Below are positions 37,473 through 45,758 of a stretch of 64,000 nucleotides of DNA, piece by piece. Under the pieces are notes generated by a model. It was not told the origin of the DNA. It ran no database searches and was given only the letters and a program-made list of their open reading frames with translations. The position numbers and the translations under genes were made by a program. This DNA comes from Spirochaetaceae bacterium (GTDB lineage: Bacteria; Myxococcota_A; UBA9160; UBA4427): assembly GCA_020632655.1 (NCBI GenBank), contig JACKFD010000005.1, forward strand, positions 62,001-126,000, written 5' to 3'. Position 1 is the stretch's first letter. The number at the start of each line of letters is the position of its first letter.

Positions 37473-38834
37473 GTGGAGCCACTGCGATCGGGACAAGCCG
37501 CCATGGGGCGGGCGGGCAGGCCTTTGCGGGCGGATCTGTCGGCGATGGTCTGGGACGGGGTGGCCTTCGGTGCGATGGTCGGGCTCGGCGAGACCTATCT
37601 GCCGGCCTTCGCCCTGGCGCTGGGGCATGGCGCGGTCACGGCGGGGCTGGTGGCGTCGCTGCCGATGCTCTGTGGGGCGCTGATCCAGCTCGTGACGCCG
37701 GCGGCGGTCGGGCTGCTGGACTCGCATCGCCGCTGGGTCGTGCTCTGCGCGACGCTGCAGGCGCTGTCGTTCCTGCCGCTCGTGGCGGGTGCGCTGGCGG
37801 GATCGATGGAGGCCTGGCCGCTCTTCGCGGCGGCCTCGGTCTACTGGGGTCTCGGGATGTCGACGGGGCCGGCCTGGACGGCCTGGGTCTCGAGCCTGAT
37901 CCCGGCGCGGATCCGAGCGGTCTTCCTGGCGCGGCGGGCCGCGCGCTCGCAGCTCGCATTGATGCTCTCGCTGCTCGGCTCGGGCGTGGCCCTCGACGTC
38001 GCGGCGGGGCTCGACCGGCCGCTCGCCGGCTTCGCCCTCGTGTTCGCCCTCGCGCTCGCGGCTCGCCTCCTGTCGGCGACCTTCCTGGCCTCGCAGAGCG
38101 AGCCCCGACCCGCGCCGATCGGCGAGACCGTCCTCTCCCCGACTGCGATCAGGCGGCACGTCGAGACGGGCGGGCATGGTCGGCTGCTCGGCTTCCTGCT
38201 GGTCTTCCAGCTCTCGGTCTGGATCTCGGCGCCCTACTTCACGCCCTACATGCTGGGCCCGCTCGGCTTCGACTACGCGCAGTTCATGACGATCACGGTC
38301 ACGGCCTTCGTCGCGCGGGTGCTGGCGCTGCCCCTGCTCGGTCGCCGCATGCAGCGCATCGGCACCCGACGCGTCCTGCTGCTCTCCGGCCTCGGCATCG
38401 TCCCCGTGCCCGCGCTCTGGCTGCTCTCCGACTCCTTCGCGTGGCTGCTCTTCCTGCAGCTGCTCTCCGGCTCGGCCTGGGCCGCCTTCGAGCTCGGATC
38501 CCTGCTCTCCTTCTTCGAGCGCATCCCGCGGCATGGCCAGGCGAGCGTGCTCACGGTCTACAACCTCGCGAACGCCGTCGCGATCGTGGTGGGCAGCCTG
38601 ATCGGCGGCTTCCTGCTCGACCTGCCGGGCGCCGCCGGGCAGGGCTACGTGGTCGTGATGGTCGTGTCGACGATCGCGCGCCTGGCCTCGCTCGTCCTGC
38701 TGCGCGGGGTGTCGGAGGCACCGATCGCGGGTCCCGTGCCGGCGCTGCGCACGCTCGGTGTGAGGCCCTCCTCGGGTGGCATCCAGAGACCCGTGCTCGC
38801 CGAGTCGCGCGCACCCGAAGCTTCCCCGGTATGA
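37473..38834 (+). CDS. MFS transporter
   Basis: The 453-residue inner-membrane protein has about 12 hydrophobic helices. MFS features include the loop LLDSHRRWVVLCA after helix 2-3 and RIPARIRAVFLARRAARSQ between helices 4 and 5. A second-half repeat starts near RMQRIGTRRVLLLSGLG. It resembles permeases related to the BtlA or MFS_1 groups; the substrate is unknown. Start is a GTG with GAGGG about 5 bases upstream. An ATG at 37503 (MGRAGRP) is a good alternative. Confidence 0.83.
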   Translation: MEPLRSGQAAMGRAGRPLRADLSAMVWDGVAFGAMVGLGETYLPAFALALGHGAVTAGLVASLPMLCGALIQLVTPAAVGLLDSHRRWVVLCATLQALSFLPLVAGALAGSMEAWPLFAAASVYWGLGMSTGPAWTAWVSSLIPARIRAVFLARRAARSQLALMLSLLGSGVALDVAAGLDRPLAGFALVFALALAARLLSATFLASQSEPRPAPIGETVLSPTAIRRHVETGGHGRLLGFLLVFQLSVWISAPYFTPYMLGPLGFDYAQFMTITVTAFVARVLALPLLGRRMQRIGTRRVLLLSGLGIVPVPALWLLSDSFAWLLFLQLLSGSAWAAFELGSLLSFFERIPRHGQASVLTVYNLANAVAIVVGSLIGGFLLDLPGAAGQGYVVVMVVSTIARLASLVLLRGVSEAPIAGPVPALRTLGVRPSSGGIQRPVLAESRAPEASPV

Positions 38835-38906
38835 GGCGAGGTCGATGCCCGACCGCGCGCCGTACCGTCCACGCGGCCCGCACGGCGGGTCCGAGGTCCA
38901 ACCCCC

Positions 38907-40049
38907 ATGTCCAAAGTCGAATCCTATGAAGGCGCCATCGATCGCGGTCTCGAAGGCATCGTCGCCTGCTCCTCCGCGATCAGCACGATCCACGGCTCGA
39001 CCCTCCTCTACCGCGGCTACACGATCGAGGACCTCGCCGAGCACGCGACCTTCGAGGAGGTGATCCACCTGCTCTGGCGGGGCACGATCCCGAACGCGGA
39101 GGAGCTCGCGGAGCTGCGTACGCGGCTCGGCGCGAACATGAAGCTGCCCGAGGAGATGCGCGTCTGGCTGGTCGGGATGCCCGTCAAGGTGCATCCGATG
39201 GACTTCCTCTCCGCCGTCGTCGCCGGGCTCACGCTGCACGATCCCGAGGCCAACGTGATCCACGAGGCCGCGACCCGAAGCAAGGCGACGCGTCTCACGG
39301 CGCGCCTCGGTGTGATCGTCGGGGCCTATGAGCAGGCGCGGAAGGGACGCTGGCCCCTGGAGCCGGACCCGAATCGCAGCCTGTCCTGGAACCTCTTGCG
39401 CGGCATCACGGGCAAGGCGCCGACGCCCCAGCAGGAGCGCGACTTCGACGTCTGCCTGATCCTGCACGCGGACCACGAGCTGAACGCCTCGGCGTTCTCG
39501 GCGCGGGTCACGGCGAGCACGCTGTCGGGGCTCTACTCGTCCGTGCTCGCGGCGATCGGCACGCTGAAGGGGCCGCTCCACGGCGGCGCGAACCAGGCCG
39601 TGATCGCGATGCTGCGGCAGATCGGATCGCTCGACCGCGTCGATCGCTGGCTCGACGACGCCCTCGCCCGGGACGAGAAGATCATGGGCTTCGGCCATCG
39701 CGTCTACAAGGACGGCGATCCGCGAGCGAAGGTGCTGAAGAAGATGAGCGAGCGCCTCACGAGCGAGGTCGGCCGCCCCGAGCTCTACCGCATGAGCGTG
39801 CGGCTCGAGGAGCGCATGGCCGAGAAGAAGGGGCTGATCCCGAACGTCGACTTCTACTCGGCGACCGTCTACGAGGCGCTCGGCATCCCGGACGATCTCT
39901 TCACGGCGATCTTCGCGGCGAGTCGCGTCGTCGGCTGGTGCGCCCACGTGATGGAGCAGTACGAGAACAACCGCATCTACCGGCCGCGCGCGCGCTACGT
40001 GGGGCCGACCGAGGCGCGTTATGCGGAGAGTCGGGGGACGGGCCGATGA
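38907..40049 (+). CDS. Citrate synthase, short (gltA2/prpC-like) form
   Basis: The 380-residue protein has the catalytic residues of citrate synthases: HADHELNAS and GPLHGGANQAV (His), MGFGHRVYKDGDPRA and NVDFYSATV (Asp). The length is that of the short dimeric type, as in Gram-positives, archaea and 2-methylcitrate synthases. It condenses oxaloacetate with acetyl-CoA or propionyl-CoA; the acyl preference cannot be read from sequence, and no prpB/prpD is nearby. Its stop overlaps the next gene by ATGA, coupling it to a SET-domain protein. Confidence 0.95.
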   Translation: MSKVESYEGAIDRGLEGIVACSSAISTIHGSTLLYRGYTIEDLAEHATFEEVIHLLWRGTIPNAEELAELRTRLGANMKLPEEMRVWLVGMPVKVHPMDFLSAVVAGLTLHDPEANVIHEAATRSKATRLTARLGVIVGAYEQARKGRWPLEPDPNRSLSWNLLRGITGKAPTPQQERDFDVCLILHADHELNASAFSARVTASTLSGLYSSVLAAIGTLKGPLHGGANQAVIAMLRQIGSLDRVDRWLDDALARDEKIMGFGHRVYKDGDPRAKVLKKMSERLTSEVGRPELYRMSVRLEERMAEKKGLIPNVDFYSATVYEALGIPDDLFTAIFAASRVVGWCAHVMEQYENNRIYRPRARYVGPTEARYAESRGTGR

Positions 40050-40753
40050 TCCATCCGGATACGGAGCTGCGCTTCGTCGGGCCGGAGATCGGCTACGGCG
40101 TCTTCGCCCGTCGGCGGATCCCGTGCGGCACGATCGTCTGGGTGATCGACGACCTCGACATGCGCTTCACCCTCGCCGAGGTGCGGGCGAAGCCGCCGGC
40201 CGTGCGACGCCTGCTCGACCACTACGGCCTGCTGCACCACTCGGGTCTGCGGATCGTGCCCTGGGACTTCGGCCGCTTCGTGAACCACGCCTGCGATCCG
40301 AACGTCCTGCCGACGGCCTGGGACTTCGAGATCGCCGTGCGGGACATCGAAGCGGGCGAGCAGCTCACGAACGACTACGCGACCTTGAACCTCGAGCGGC
40401 CCTTCCGATGCCATTGCGGCGGCGGGGTCTGTCGCGGTCGGGTGCGGCCGGGCGACTTCGAGCCCCTCGTGCGGGGCTGGGACGAGGAGGTCCGGCGCTG
40501 CCTGCCGGATCTGCTGCGCGTCGAGCAGCCGCTCTGGGAGTACGTGCGGCGGCCGGCCGTCGTGCGGCGCTCGATCGTCTCGGCCGGACCGATTCCGTCG
40601 GTCGAGCGCAATCGCTTCGGACCCGCGCGGGAGGACCCGCTCGCCTACGCCGCCGTCCCCGGCCGTCGGGCGAGGGGCCGGCTCAAGGCGAGTCCGGTGG
40701 CGGCGCCTCCGCCTCGACCGGCCGTAGCGAGATCCGCACCGTCGCGGGCGTGA
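40046..40753 (+). CDS. SET-domain protein lysine methyltransferase-like protein
   Basis: The 235-residue protein begins with the SET fold (GPEIGYGVFARRRIPCGTIV). It has the cofactor and pseudoknot motifs RFVNHACDPNVLPT at about 75-88 and AGEQLTNDYATLN. CHCGGGVCRGRVRPG follows, a post-SET-like cysteine cluster that may bind zinc. A disordered Arg/Pro tail ends the protein. It would methylate a lysine in a protein with SAM. ATGA coupling to citrate synthase makes that enzyme an obvious candidate substrate, but this is untested. The last 71 bases overlap the end of the convergent diadenylate cyclase gene. Confidence 0.86.
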   Translation: MIHPDTELRFVGPEIGYGVFARRRIPCGTIVWVIDDLDMRFTLAEVRAKPPAVRRLLDHYGLLHHSGLRIVPWDFGRFVNHACDPNVLPTAWDFEIAVRDIEAGEQLTNDYATLNLERPFRCHCGGGVCRGRVRPGDFEPLVRGWDEEVRRCLPDLLRVEQPLWEYVRRPAVVRRSIVSAGPIPSVERNRFGPAREDPLAYAAVPGRRARGRLKASPVAAPPPRPAVARSAPSRA

Positions 40754-41852
40754 TGCCGAGGACCTCGGTCGTGGCCGGACGTTCGACGTCGTCCTCGGTG
40801 AGCGTGAAGGTCCGCCTTCCGAGTCGTGCGAGGTAGGCGTCGAGGTGGATCGCGATCGCGCGCTCGTCGGCGAGGATCAGGTCCCGCCTTCGCGCGCGCA
40901 GGATCACCTCGGCCACGCCGGGCTCGATCGACTCGAGCTCGAGCCCGTCGGGCAGGTTGCTGACCACGATCGGGACCTCGACCGTGCGCTCCGTCATGTC
41001 CGAGCCGGGCACGAGCACCATCCAGAGGACGAGGGCGGCCAGGATCGCGAAGAGCGCATCGCGGCGCGCGTAGCGCTGCCACCAGGACGGCTCCGCCGGC
41101 ACGTCCGCCGTCCTCGGCCGCAGCTCGGCGACGAGATCCTCGGGGCGCGAGAGCACCCGGATGCCGCCGTCGCGCGCGACGGAGATCGTGCCGCGCTCCT
41201 CCGAGACCGCGATGCAGATCGCGTCACATCGCTCCGCCAGCCCGAGCGCCGCCGCGTGCCGCGTCCCCCCCGGCCCGAGCAGCTGGTGGTTCGACGAGAG
41301 CGGCAGGTGTACGGCGAAGCGCTCGACCGTGTCGTCGCGCACGATGACCGCCCCGTCGTGGCCGGGCGAGCTCGCGTCGAAGAGCGAGAGCAGGAGCGGC
41401 TCGCTGACCCGACCGCCGAGCTGGACACCGCCTTCGAGGTGCCGCTCGAGCGGCTCGCGTCCGGGCAGCACGATCAAGGCGCCCGTGCGCGTCGCCGCCA
41501 TGCGTGCGACGGCGCGTACCAGGAGGGCTGCGACCTGGGTGCCGGCCGGCGGCGTCGCGTTCGCCGCCGTACGCCAGGAGCCGAGCTGCTCGAAGACCCG
41601 GCGCAGGTCCTCCTGGAAGACGACGATCAGCACGATCACGACGACGGCGAAGAAGCCGCGCAGCAGGGTCGCCGTCAGGCGGAGGTCGACGCTGTTCGCG
41701 ACGGCGTAGATGCCGGCGAGGATCGCGAGGCCGACCAGGGCCGGTCGCGCGCGCGTGCGGCGGAGGTAGCCGATCGCGAGCCAGCCGAAGATCGCGACCA
41801 GCAGGATGTCGAGCAGGTCGAGCAGCCCCGGGACCGGGAGCCAGACGGGCAT
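40683..41852 (-). CDS. Diadenylate cyclase (CdaA-like) fused to YbbR domain
   Basis: This 389-residue protein combines the three N-terminal helices of CdaA (about 8-80), the DisA_N catalytic domain (100-215) and a C-terminal YbbR part. The catalytic domain has the key motifs SPGHDGAVIV (DGA at 166-168) and GTRHAAALGLAE (RHxxA at about 198). A fourth helix (about 272-290, RRDALFAILAALVLWM) leads into one YbbR repeat (295-389). It makes c-di-AMP from two ATP. YbbR (CdaR) normally is a separate regulator; here enzyme and regulator are one chain. It follows tamB after 83 bases. The C-terminal end overlaps the convergent SET gene. Confidence 0.9.
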   Translation of the reverse strand: MPVWLPVPGLLDLLDILLVAIFGWLAIGYLRRTRARPALVGLAILAGIYAVANSVDLRLTATLLRGFFAVVVIVLIVVFQEDLRRVFEQLGSWRTAANATPPAGTQVAALLVRAVARMAATRTGALIVLPGREPLERHLEGGVQLGGRVSEPLLLSLFDASSPGHDGAVIVRDDTVERFAVHLPLSSNHQLLGPGGTRHAAALGLAERCDAICIAVSEERGTISVARDGGIRVLSRPEDLVAELRPRTADVPAEPSWWQRYARRDALFAILAALVLWMVLVPGSDMTERTVEVPIVVSNLPDGLELESIEPGVAEVILRARRRDLILADERAIAIHLDAYLARLGRRTFTLTEDDVERPATTEVLGITPATVRISLRPVEAEAPPPDSP

Positions 41853-41935
41853 GGTCGGACCTCCTTCCTTTCACGCACTCCGCGCGGCCAGCCGCCCCGT
41901 CTCCTTCCCATCGGCCGACGAAGGGGCGATCGCAG

Positions 41936-44900
41936 CTAGAAATCGTGTCGCAGGATCAGATCGACGCCAGCGTCACCCGTCGTCGAGACGCTGCTGCCGA
42001 CGCTGATCTGGTCGTTGACGCGGTACTCGACACCCACCCGATCTGCGGGCTCGTCGCCGAGGACGTGCACGTAGCGGAAGAAGAGGTTGGGTCCGAGGTA
42101 TTTGCCGAAGCCGAGCTCGCTCGTATTCCCCTCGGCGTCGGCGCCGATCTCGATCGAGTCGACGGGCATCGCGTCCCCCAGCACCTCGCGCAGCTCCTGC
42201 TCGGCGACGCCCGCCACGAGCCGCGCCGCCGCCGCGCCGAACCGGGTGTTCTGGGCCGCACCGATCTCGCTCGCCGGCCGACCGAAGAGGAGGTAGGCGA
42301 GCACGTCCTGCTCGGAGCGCGAGGGCTCGGAGTCGAGGCGCACGATCGGCGAGGAGAGGCGGCCGGTCACCTCGACGATCGCGACGATGTCGGCGACGGG
42401 GTGGCGGGCCTCGATGTCGAGCACGGGGTCGAGCTGCGCGTCCCCGGGCAGCAGGACGCGTCCACGCCGCACGGCGAAGCGGCGACCCTGGAAGGTGTAG
42501 GTGCCGTTCGCGACGCGCGCCTCGCCGCGGATGCGCAGGCGCTCACCGGGCGGCTTCACGATGCGCGCGTCGCCCTCGACGAAGAGGTTCGTACCCCGGC
42601 CGCGGATGCGCGTCGACGCGGGCACCTCGAGGGCGATGTCGACGTCGGCCCCCGCCAGCGGGTCCGGTCGCGCCTCGCTCTCACGGATCGTCCCGTCGCG
42701 ACTTCCCGTGCGGATGCGGATCTCCTTCAGGACCGGATCGCCGGCGTCGGGCACGCTGACGCGGGTGTTGGCGACGGTCAGCCGACCGCGCACGATCGGG
42801 GCGCCGAGTCGGCCCGACAGCTCGAGCCCGCCCGCCGCGTCCATCTCGAGCACGGGCGAGCGCGAGACCGGGAGCTGGTCCAGGCGAAGCACGCCCTGGA
42901 GCACCGGATCGAGGGGATCCTCGAGGTCGATGCGCGCCTCGAGACGGGCGTCGGCGCCGGGCTCGCCGACCTGCAGCGACTCGATCGTCACGACGCGCTC
43001 GTCGAAGACGACGTCGCCCCGGATCGGTGCGAAGCGGCGGCGCAGGAGCGGGACCGTGAAGCCTGCGTCGGCGAGCTCGAGCCGGCCATCGGCCCGCGGA
43101 CCGAGGGCATCCGGCTCGACCCGGATCCGTCCGCTCACGCGACCCGCGACGTTGCGCATCCAGCTCGGGGCGAGGCCGGCCAGGGCCTGGAGGTCGAAGC
43201 CCTGGAGCGTGGCGTCGAAGGCGAGCCGATCGGGCGACACGAAGGGCACGCGATCGCCCTCGCTCTCCGGGCGTCGGATCAGTCGCGACTCGAGCACGAG
43301 CGGCGTGCGCTCGTCGACCGCGACGTCGAGCCGCGCCGTGGCGGCCTCCCGCGTCGAGTCCCACCGAAGGGCGACATGCGCCGACGAGAAGCGGTCGATC
43401 GACGCATCGAGCCAATCGAGCTCGCCGCGGGTCCAGTCCTCGACCCGCGCGCGTCGCCAGACGAGTGCGCCCTCGACCCGGCCCCCGAGCGACGGCGCGT
43501 CGGGTCGCACGATCCGGACGAGGGAGACGGGCAGGGAGATGGCGTGCAGGTCGATGTCGTCGAGTCGCGCGCCGCGTCCAGCGAGCCGGGCGACGAATCC
43601 GCCGGAAGCGTCGTCGTCACGGCCGGCCTCGTCCCCGTTCGGGGTCGGGCCGGCGAGGCCGAGCCCGGTGTCGGCGAGGCGCCAGCGTCCGTCGCGTTCC
43701 AGCGTCACCCGCGTCGGCGCCCGCAACGACAGCCGACCCAGCGCGCCGTCGACCTCGAGCCTTGCTACGTCGATCGCGCGGTCCGGCACACCGCTCGCCG
43801 CGAGCTCGACGCGCCCGGGCTCGAGGTCGCCGATCCGGATGCCCTCGGCGCTCGCCTCGAGGCCGATGCGCGGACCGACCTTCGAGGGCTCGAGCGTCGC
43901 GTGGCCCTGCACGAGGCCAGCGATCGCCGCCGGCGGGACCGCGCTCTCCGGCCTGGTGTCGTCGATCGATTCCGCCGGTTCGTCCGTCGACACGTCCGAC
44001 GTCGCGGAAGCGGCCACCGCGTGCGGCGCGATCACGTCGGCGAGCCGCTCGAGGTCGAGCCGGAAGTCGAGCGCGCCGCGCGTCTGCTCCGGCTCGAAGC
44101 GACCGTCGGCGCGCGCGACGAGGCCCCGTGCGTCGGACCAGTCGAGCTGCACGCGGGCGGGCGCCCCGGCTGCGCGCGCGATCGCGAGGTCGAATCGACC
44201 GAGGGGGCGGCCGGCGCCGGCGAGCCCCGTGGAGTCGATCCGGACCTCGCCATGCGGCGAGCGCGGGGGACCCTCGAGGCGCGCGTGGATGCGCGCCGGA
44301 CCCGAGAGCGGCACGTCGAGCGCGGCCGCCTGCAGCCAGGGTGCGAGATTCGCGACCTTCGCGTCGAGGGAGACGTCCTCGAGCGCCGCCTTCGAGGCGC
44401 GGCCGCGGGCCTCGAGATGCAGACCCGCGAGGTCGAGTACGCCGCGCTCGAGGTCGAGGCGCTCGTCCTCGATGCGTCCTACGAGAGAAACGTCCGCGCG
44501 ACCGGCCGGCAGGCGGTCGCCGACGAGCCGGCCGGCCTCGACGCCCCGCGCCGTGAGCGCGACGGATCCGCGGAAGCGCTCGGGCGATCCGACCAGCCCG
44601 CCGATCGGCTCTTCGAGCTCGAGGTCGAGATCGACGGAGTCGGCCCGCAGGTCTTCGACCGAGAGCGCGTGGGCCTCGAGCCCGACGTGGCCCGTCAGCG
44701 CGTCGATCGGCCCGGCGAGCTCGGCCTGCGCGACCACGCGGCCGGCAGTCGGTCGCGCGCTCTGCATCCAGGCGGCGAGCGGCCGGAGGTCGCTGGCGTC
44801 GAGATCGACGTGCAGACGCTCGAGCCGATCGAGCGTGCCCTGCGCGTCGGCATGGGCCGTGAGCCAGGGCGCCGCCACGTCGAGCCGCGCGATCCGGATC

Positions 44901-45742
44901 GCGCGTCCCTCGAGCTCGAGATCGAGCGCCGCGTTCGAGAGGCCGAGGGCATCGACGTCGGGCGCCGCGAGCTCCGACAGCCCGATCGCCAGGGCGAGGT
45001 GCTCGGGCCAGGTCGTGTCTTCGCCCCCGATGCGCAGCTGTCGGGCGCGGCCCTCGACTTGCAGCGACGCGCGGAGCGAAGCGTGGCGCAGCGGCTCGCC
45101 CACTGGCAGCGCGCTGTCCTCCACCCGATCGCCGACGGGCTCGATCGCGAGCTCGATCGCGCCCCCGACGAGCTCGGCGCGTCGCAGACGCCAGGGCGCG
45201 GCGGGCGATGCCCCGGGATCCTCCTCCGGCATCGCCGCGCGCAGCCGGTCGATCGAGGCGTCGAGGGTCTCCCAACGGCCGTCGCGCTCGCGATGGGCGC
45301 GCAACCGGAGGCCGACGATGCGCAGCGAGTCCACGACCCGCTCGTCGCCGCCGAAGAGCTCGAGCAGATGCCAGCGCGCCTCGATCGAGTCGATCTCGAC
45401 GAGCGGCGCGTCCTCGGGTCCGATCCGGACGCCGTGCAGCGCGAGGCCGCGACTGGCCCGGCCGACCGCCCGAGTCACGACGATCTCCTCGCCGAGCACG
45501 TCGCGGGCGCGCGCGACGAGCAGGGCCACGATGCGATCGCGCTGCCAGCCGATGTCGACGGCGAGGGTCGCGAGGGCGGCGAGGGCGAGCAGCGCGACGA
45601 GGGCGATCTGCACCCGCCAGAAGATCCGCCGCCAGAGACGGCGACGTGAGCGCGTGGACGCGCCCGACGACGGGGCGTCTCCCCCCTCGGCGCGGGTGCC
45701 ATCGTCTCCGGCGGGCTCGGCGGGCTCGTGCGGCGCGTCCAT
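41936..45742 (-). CDS. tamB: TamB-like translocation and assembly module protein (AsmA/DUF490 superfamily)
   Basis: The 1268-residue protein has an N-terminal membrane anchor (IALVALLALAALATLAVDIG at about 40-60). A long beta-taco body of repetitive strands follows, typical of AsmA-like proteins that form a hydrophobic groove between inner and outer membrane. The last 330 residues are the TamB domain (DUF490), ending in strands with the C-terminal aromatic (VDLILRHDF). It acts with the TamA barrel in lipid transport or outer-membrane protein assembly. It starts 16 bases after the tamA-like gene and precedes the diadenylate cyclase gene. Confidence 0.93.
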   Translation of the reverse strand: MDAPHEPAEPAGDDGTRAEGGDAPSSGASTRSRRRLWRRIFWRVQIALVALLALAALATLAVDIGWQRDRIVALLVARARDVLGEEIVVTRAVGRASRGLALHGVRIGPEDAPLVEIDSIEARWHLLELFGGDERVVDSLRIVGLRLRAHRERDGRWETLDASIDRLRAAMPEEDPGASPAAPWRLRRAELVGGAIELAIEPVGDRVEDSALPVGEPLRHASLRASLQVEGRARQLRIGGEDTTWPEHLALAIGLSELAAPDVDALGLSNAALDLELEGRAIRIARLDVAAPWLTAHADAQGTLDRLERLHVDLDASDLRPLAAWMQSARPTAGRVVAQAELAGPIDALTGHVGLEAHALSVEDLRADSVDLDLELEEPIGGLVGSPERFRGSVALTARGVEAGRLVGDRLPAGRADVSLVGRIEDERLDLERGVLDLAGLHLEARGRASKAALEDVSLDAKVANLAPWLQAAALDVPLSGPARIHARLEGPPRSPHGEVRIDSTGLAGAGRPLGRFDLAIARAAGAPARVQLDWSDARGLVARADGRFEPEQTRGALDFRLDLERLADVIAPHAVAASATSDVSTDEPAESIDDTRPESAVPPAAIAGLVQGHATLEPSKVGPRIGLEASAEGIRIGDLEPGRVELAASGVPDRAIDVARLEVDGALGRLSLRAPTRVTLERDGRWRLADTGLGLAGPTPNGDEAGRDDDASGGFVARLAGRGARLDDIDLHAISLPVSLVRIVRPDAPSLGGRVEGALVWRRARVEDWTRGELDWLDASIDRFSSAHVALRWDSTREAATARLDVAVDERTPLVLESRLIRRPESEGDRVPFVSPDRLAFDATLQGFDLQALAGLAPSWMRNVAGRVSGRIRVEPDALGPRADGRLELADAGFTVPLLRRRFAPIRGDVVFDERVVTIESLQVGEPGADARLEARIDLEDPLDPVLQGVLRLDQLPVSRSPVLEMDAAGGLELSGRLGAPIVRGRLTVANTRVSVPDAGDPVLKEIRIRTGSRDGTIRESEARPDPLAGADVDIALEVPASTRIRGRGTNLFVEGDARIVKPPGERLRIRGEARVANGTYTFQGRRFAVRRGRVLLPGDAQLDPVLDIEARHPVADIVAIVEVTGRLSSPIVRLDSEPSRSEQDVLAYLLFGRPASEIGAAQNTRFGAAAARLVAGVAEQELREVLGDAMPVDSIEIGADAEGNTSELGFGKYLGPNLFFRYVHVLGDEPADRVGVEYRVNDQISVGSSVSTTGDAGVDLILRHDF

Positions 45743-45758
45743 CAGTCGACTCCCCGCA

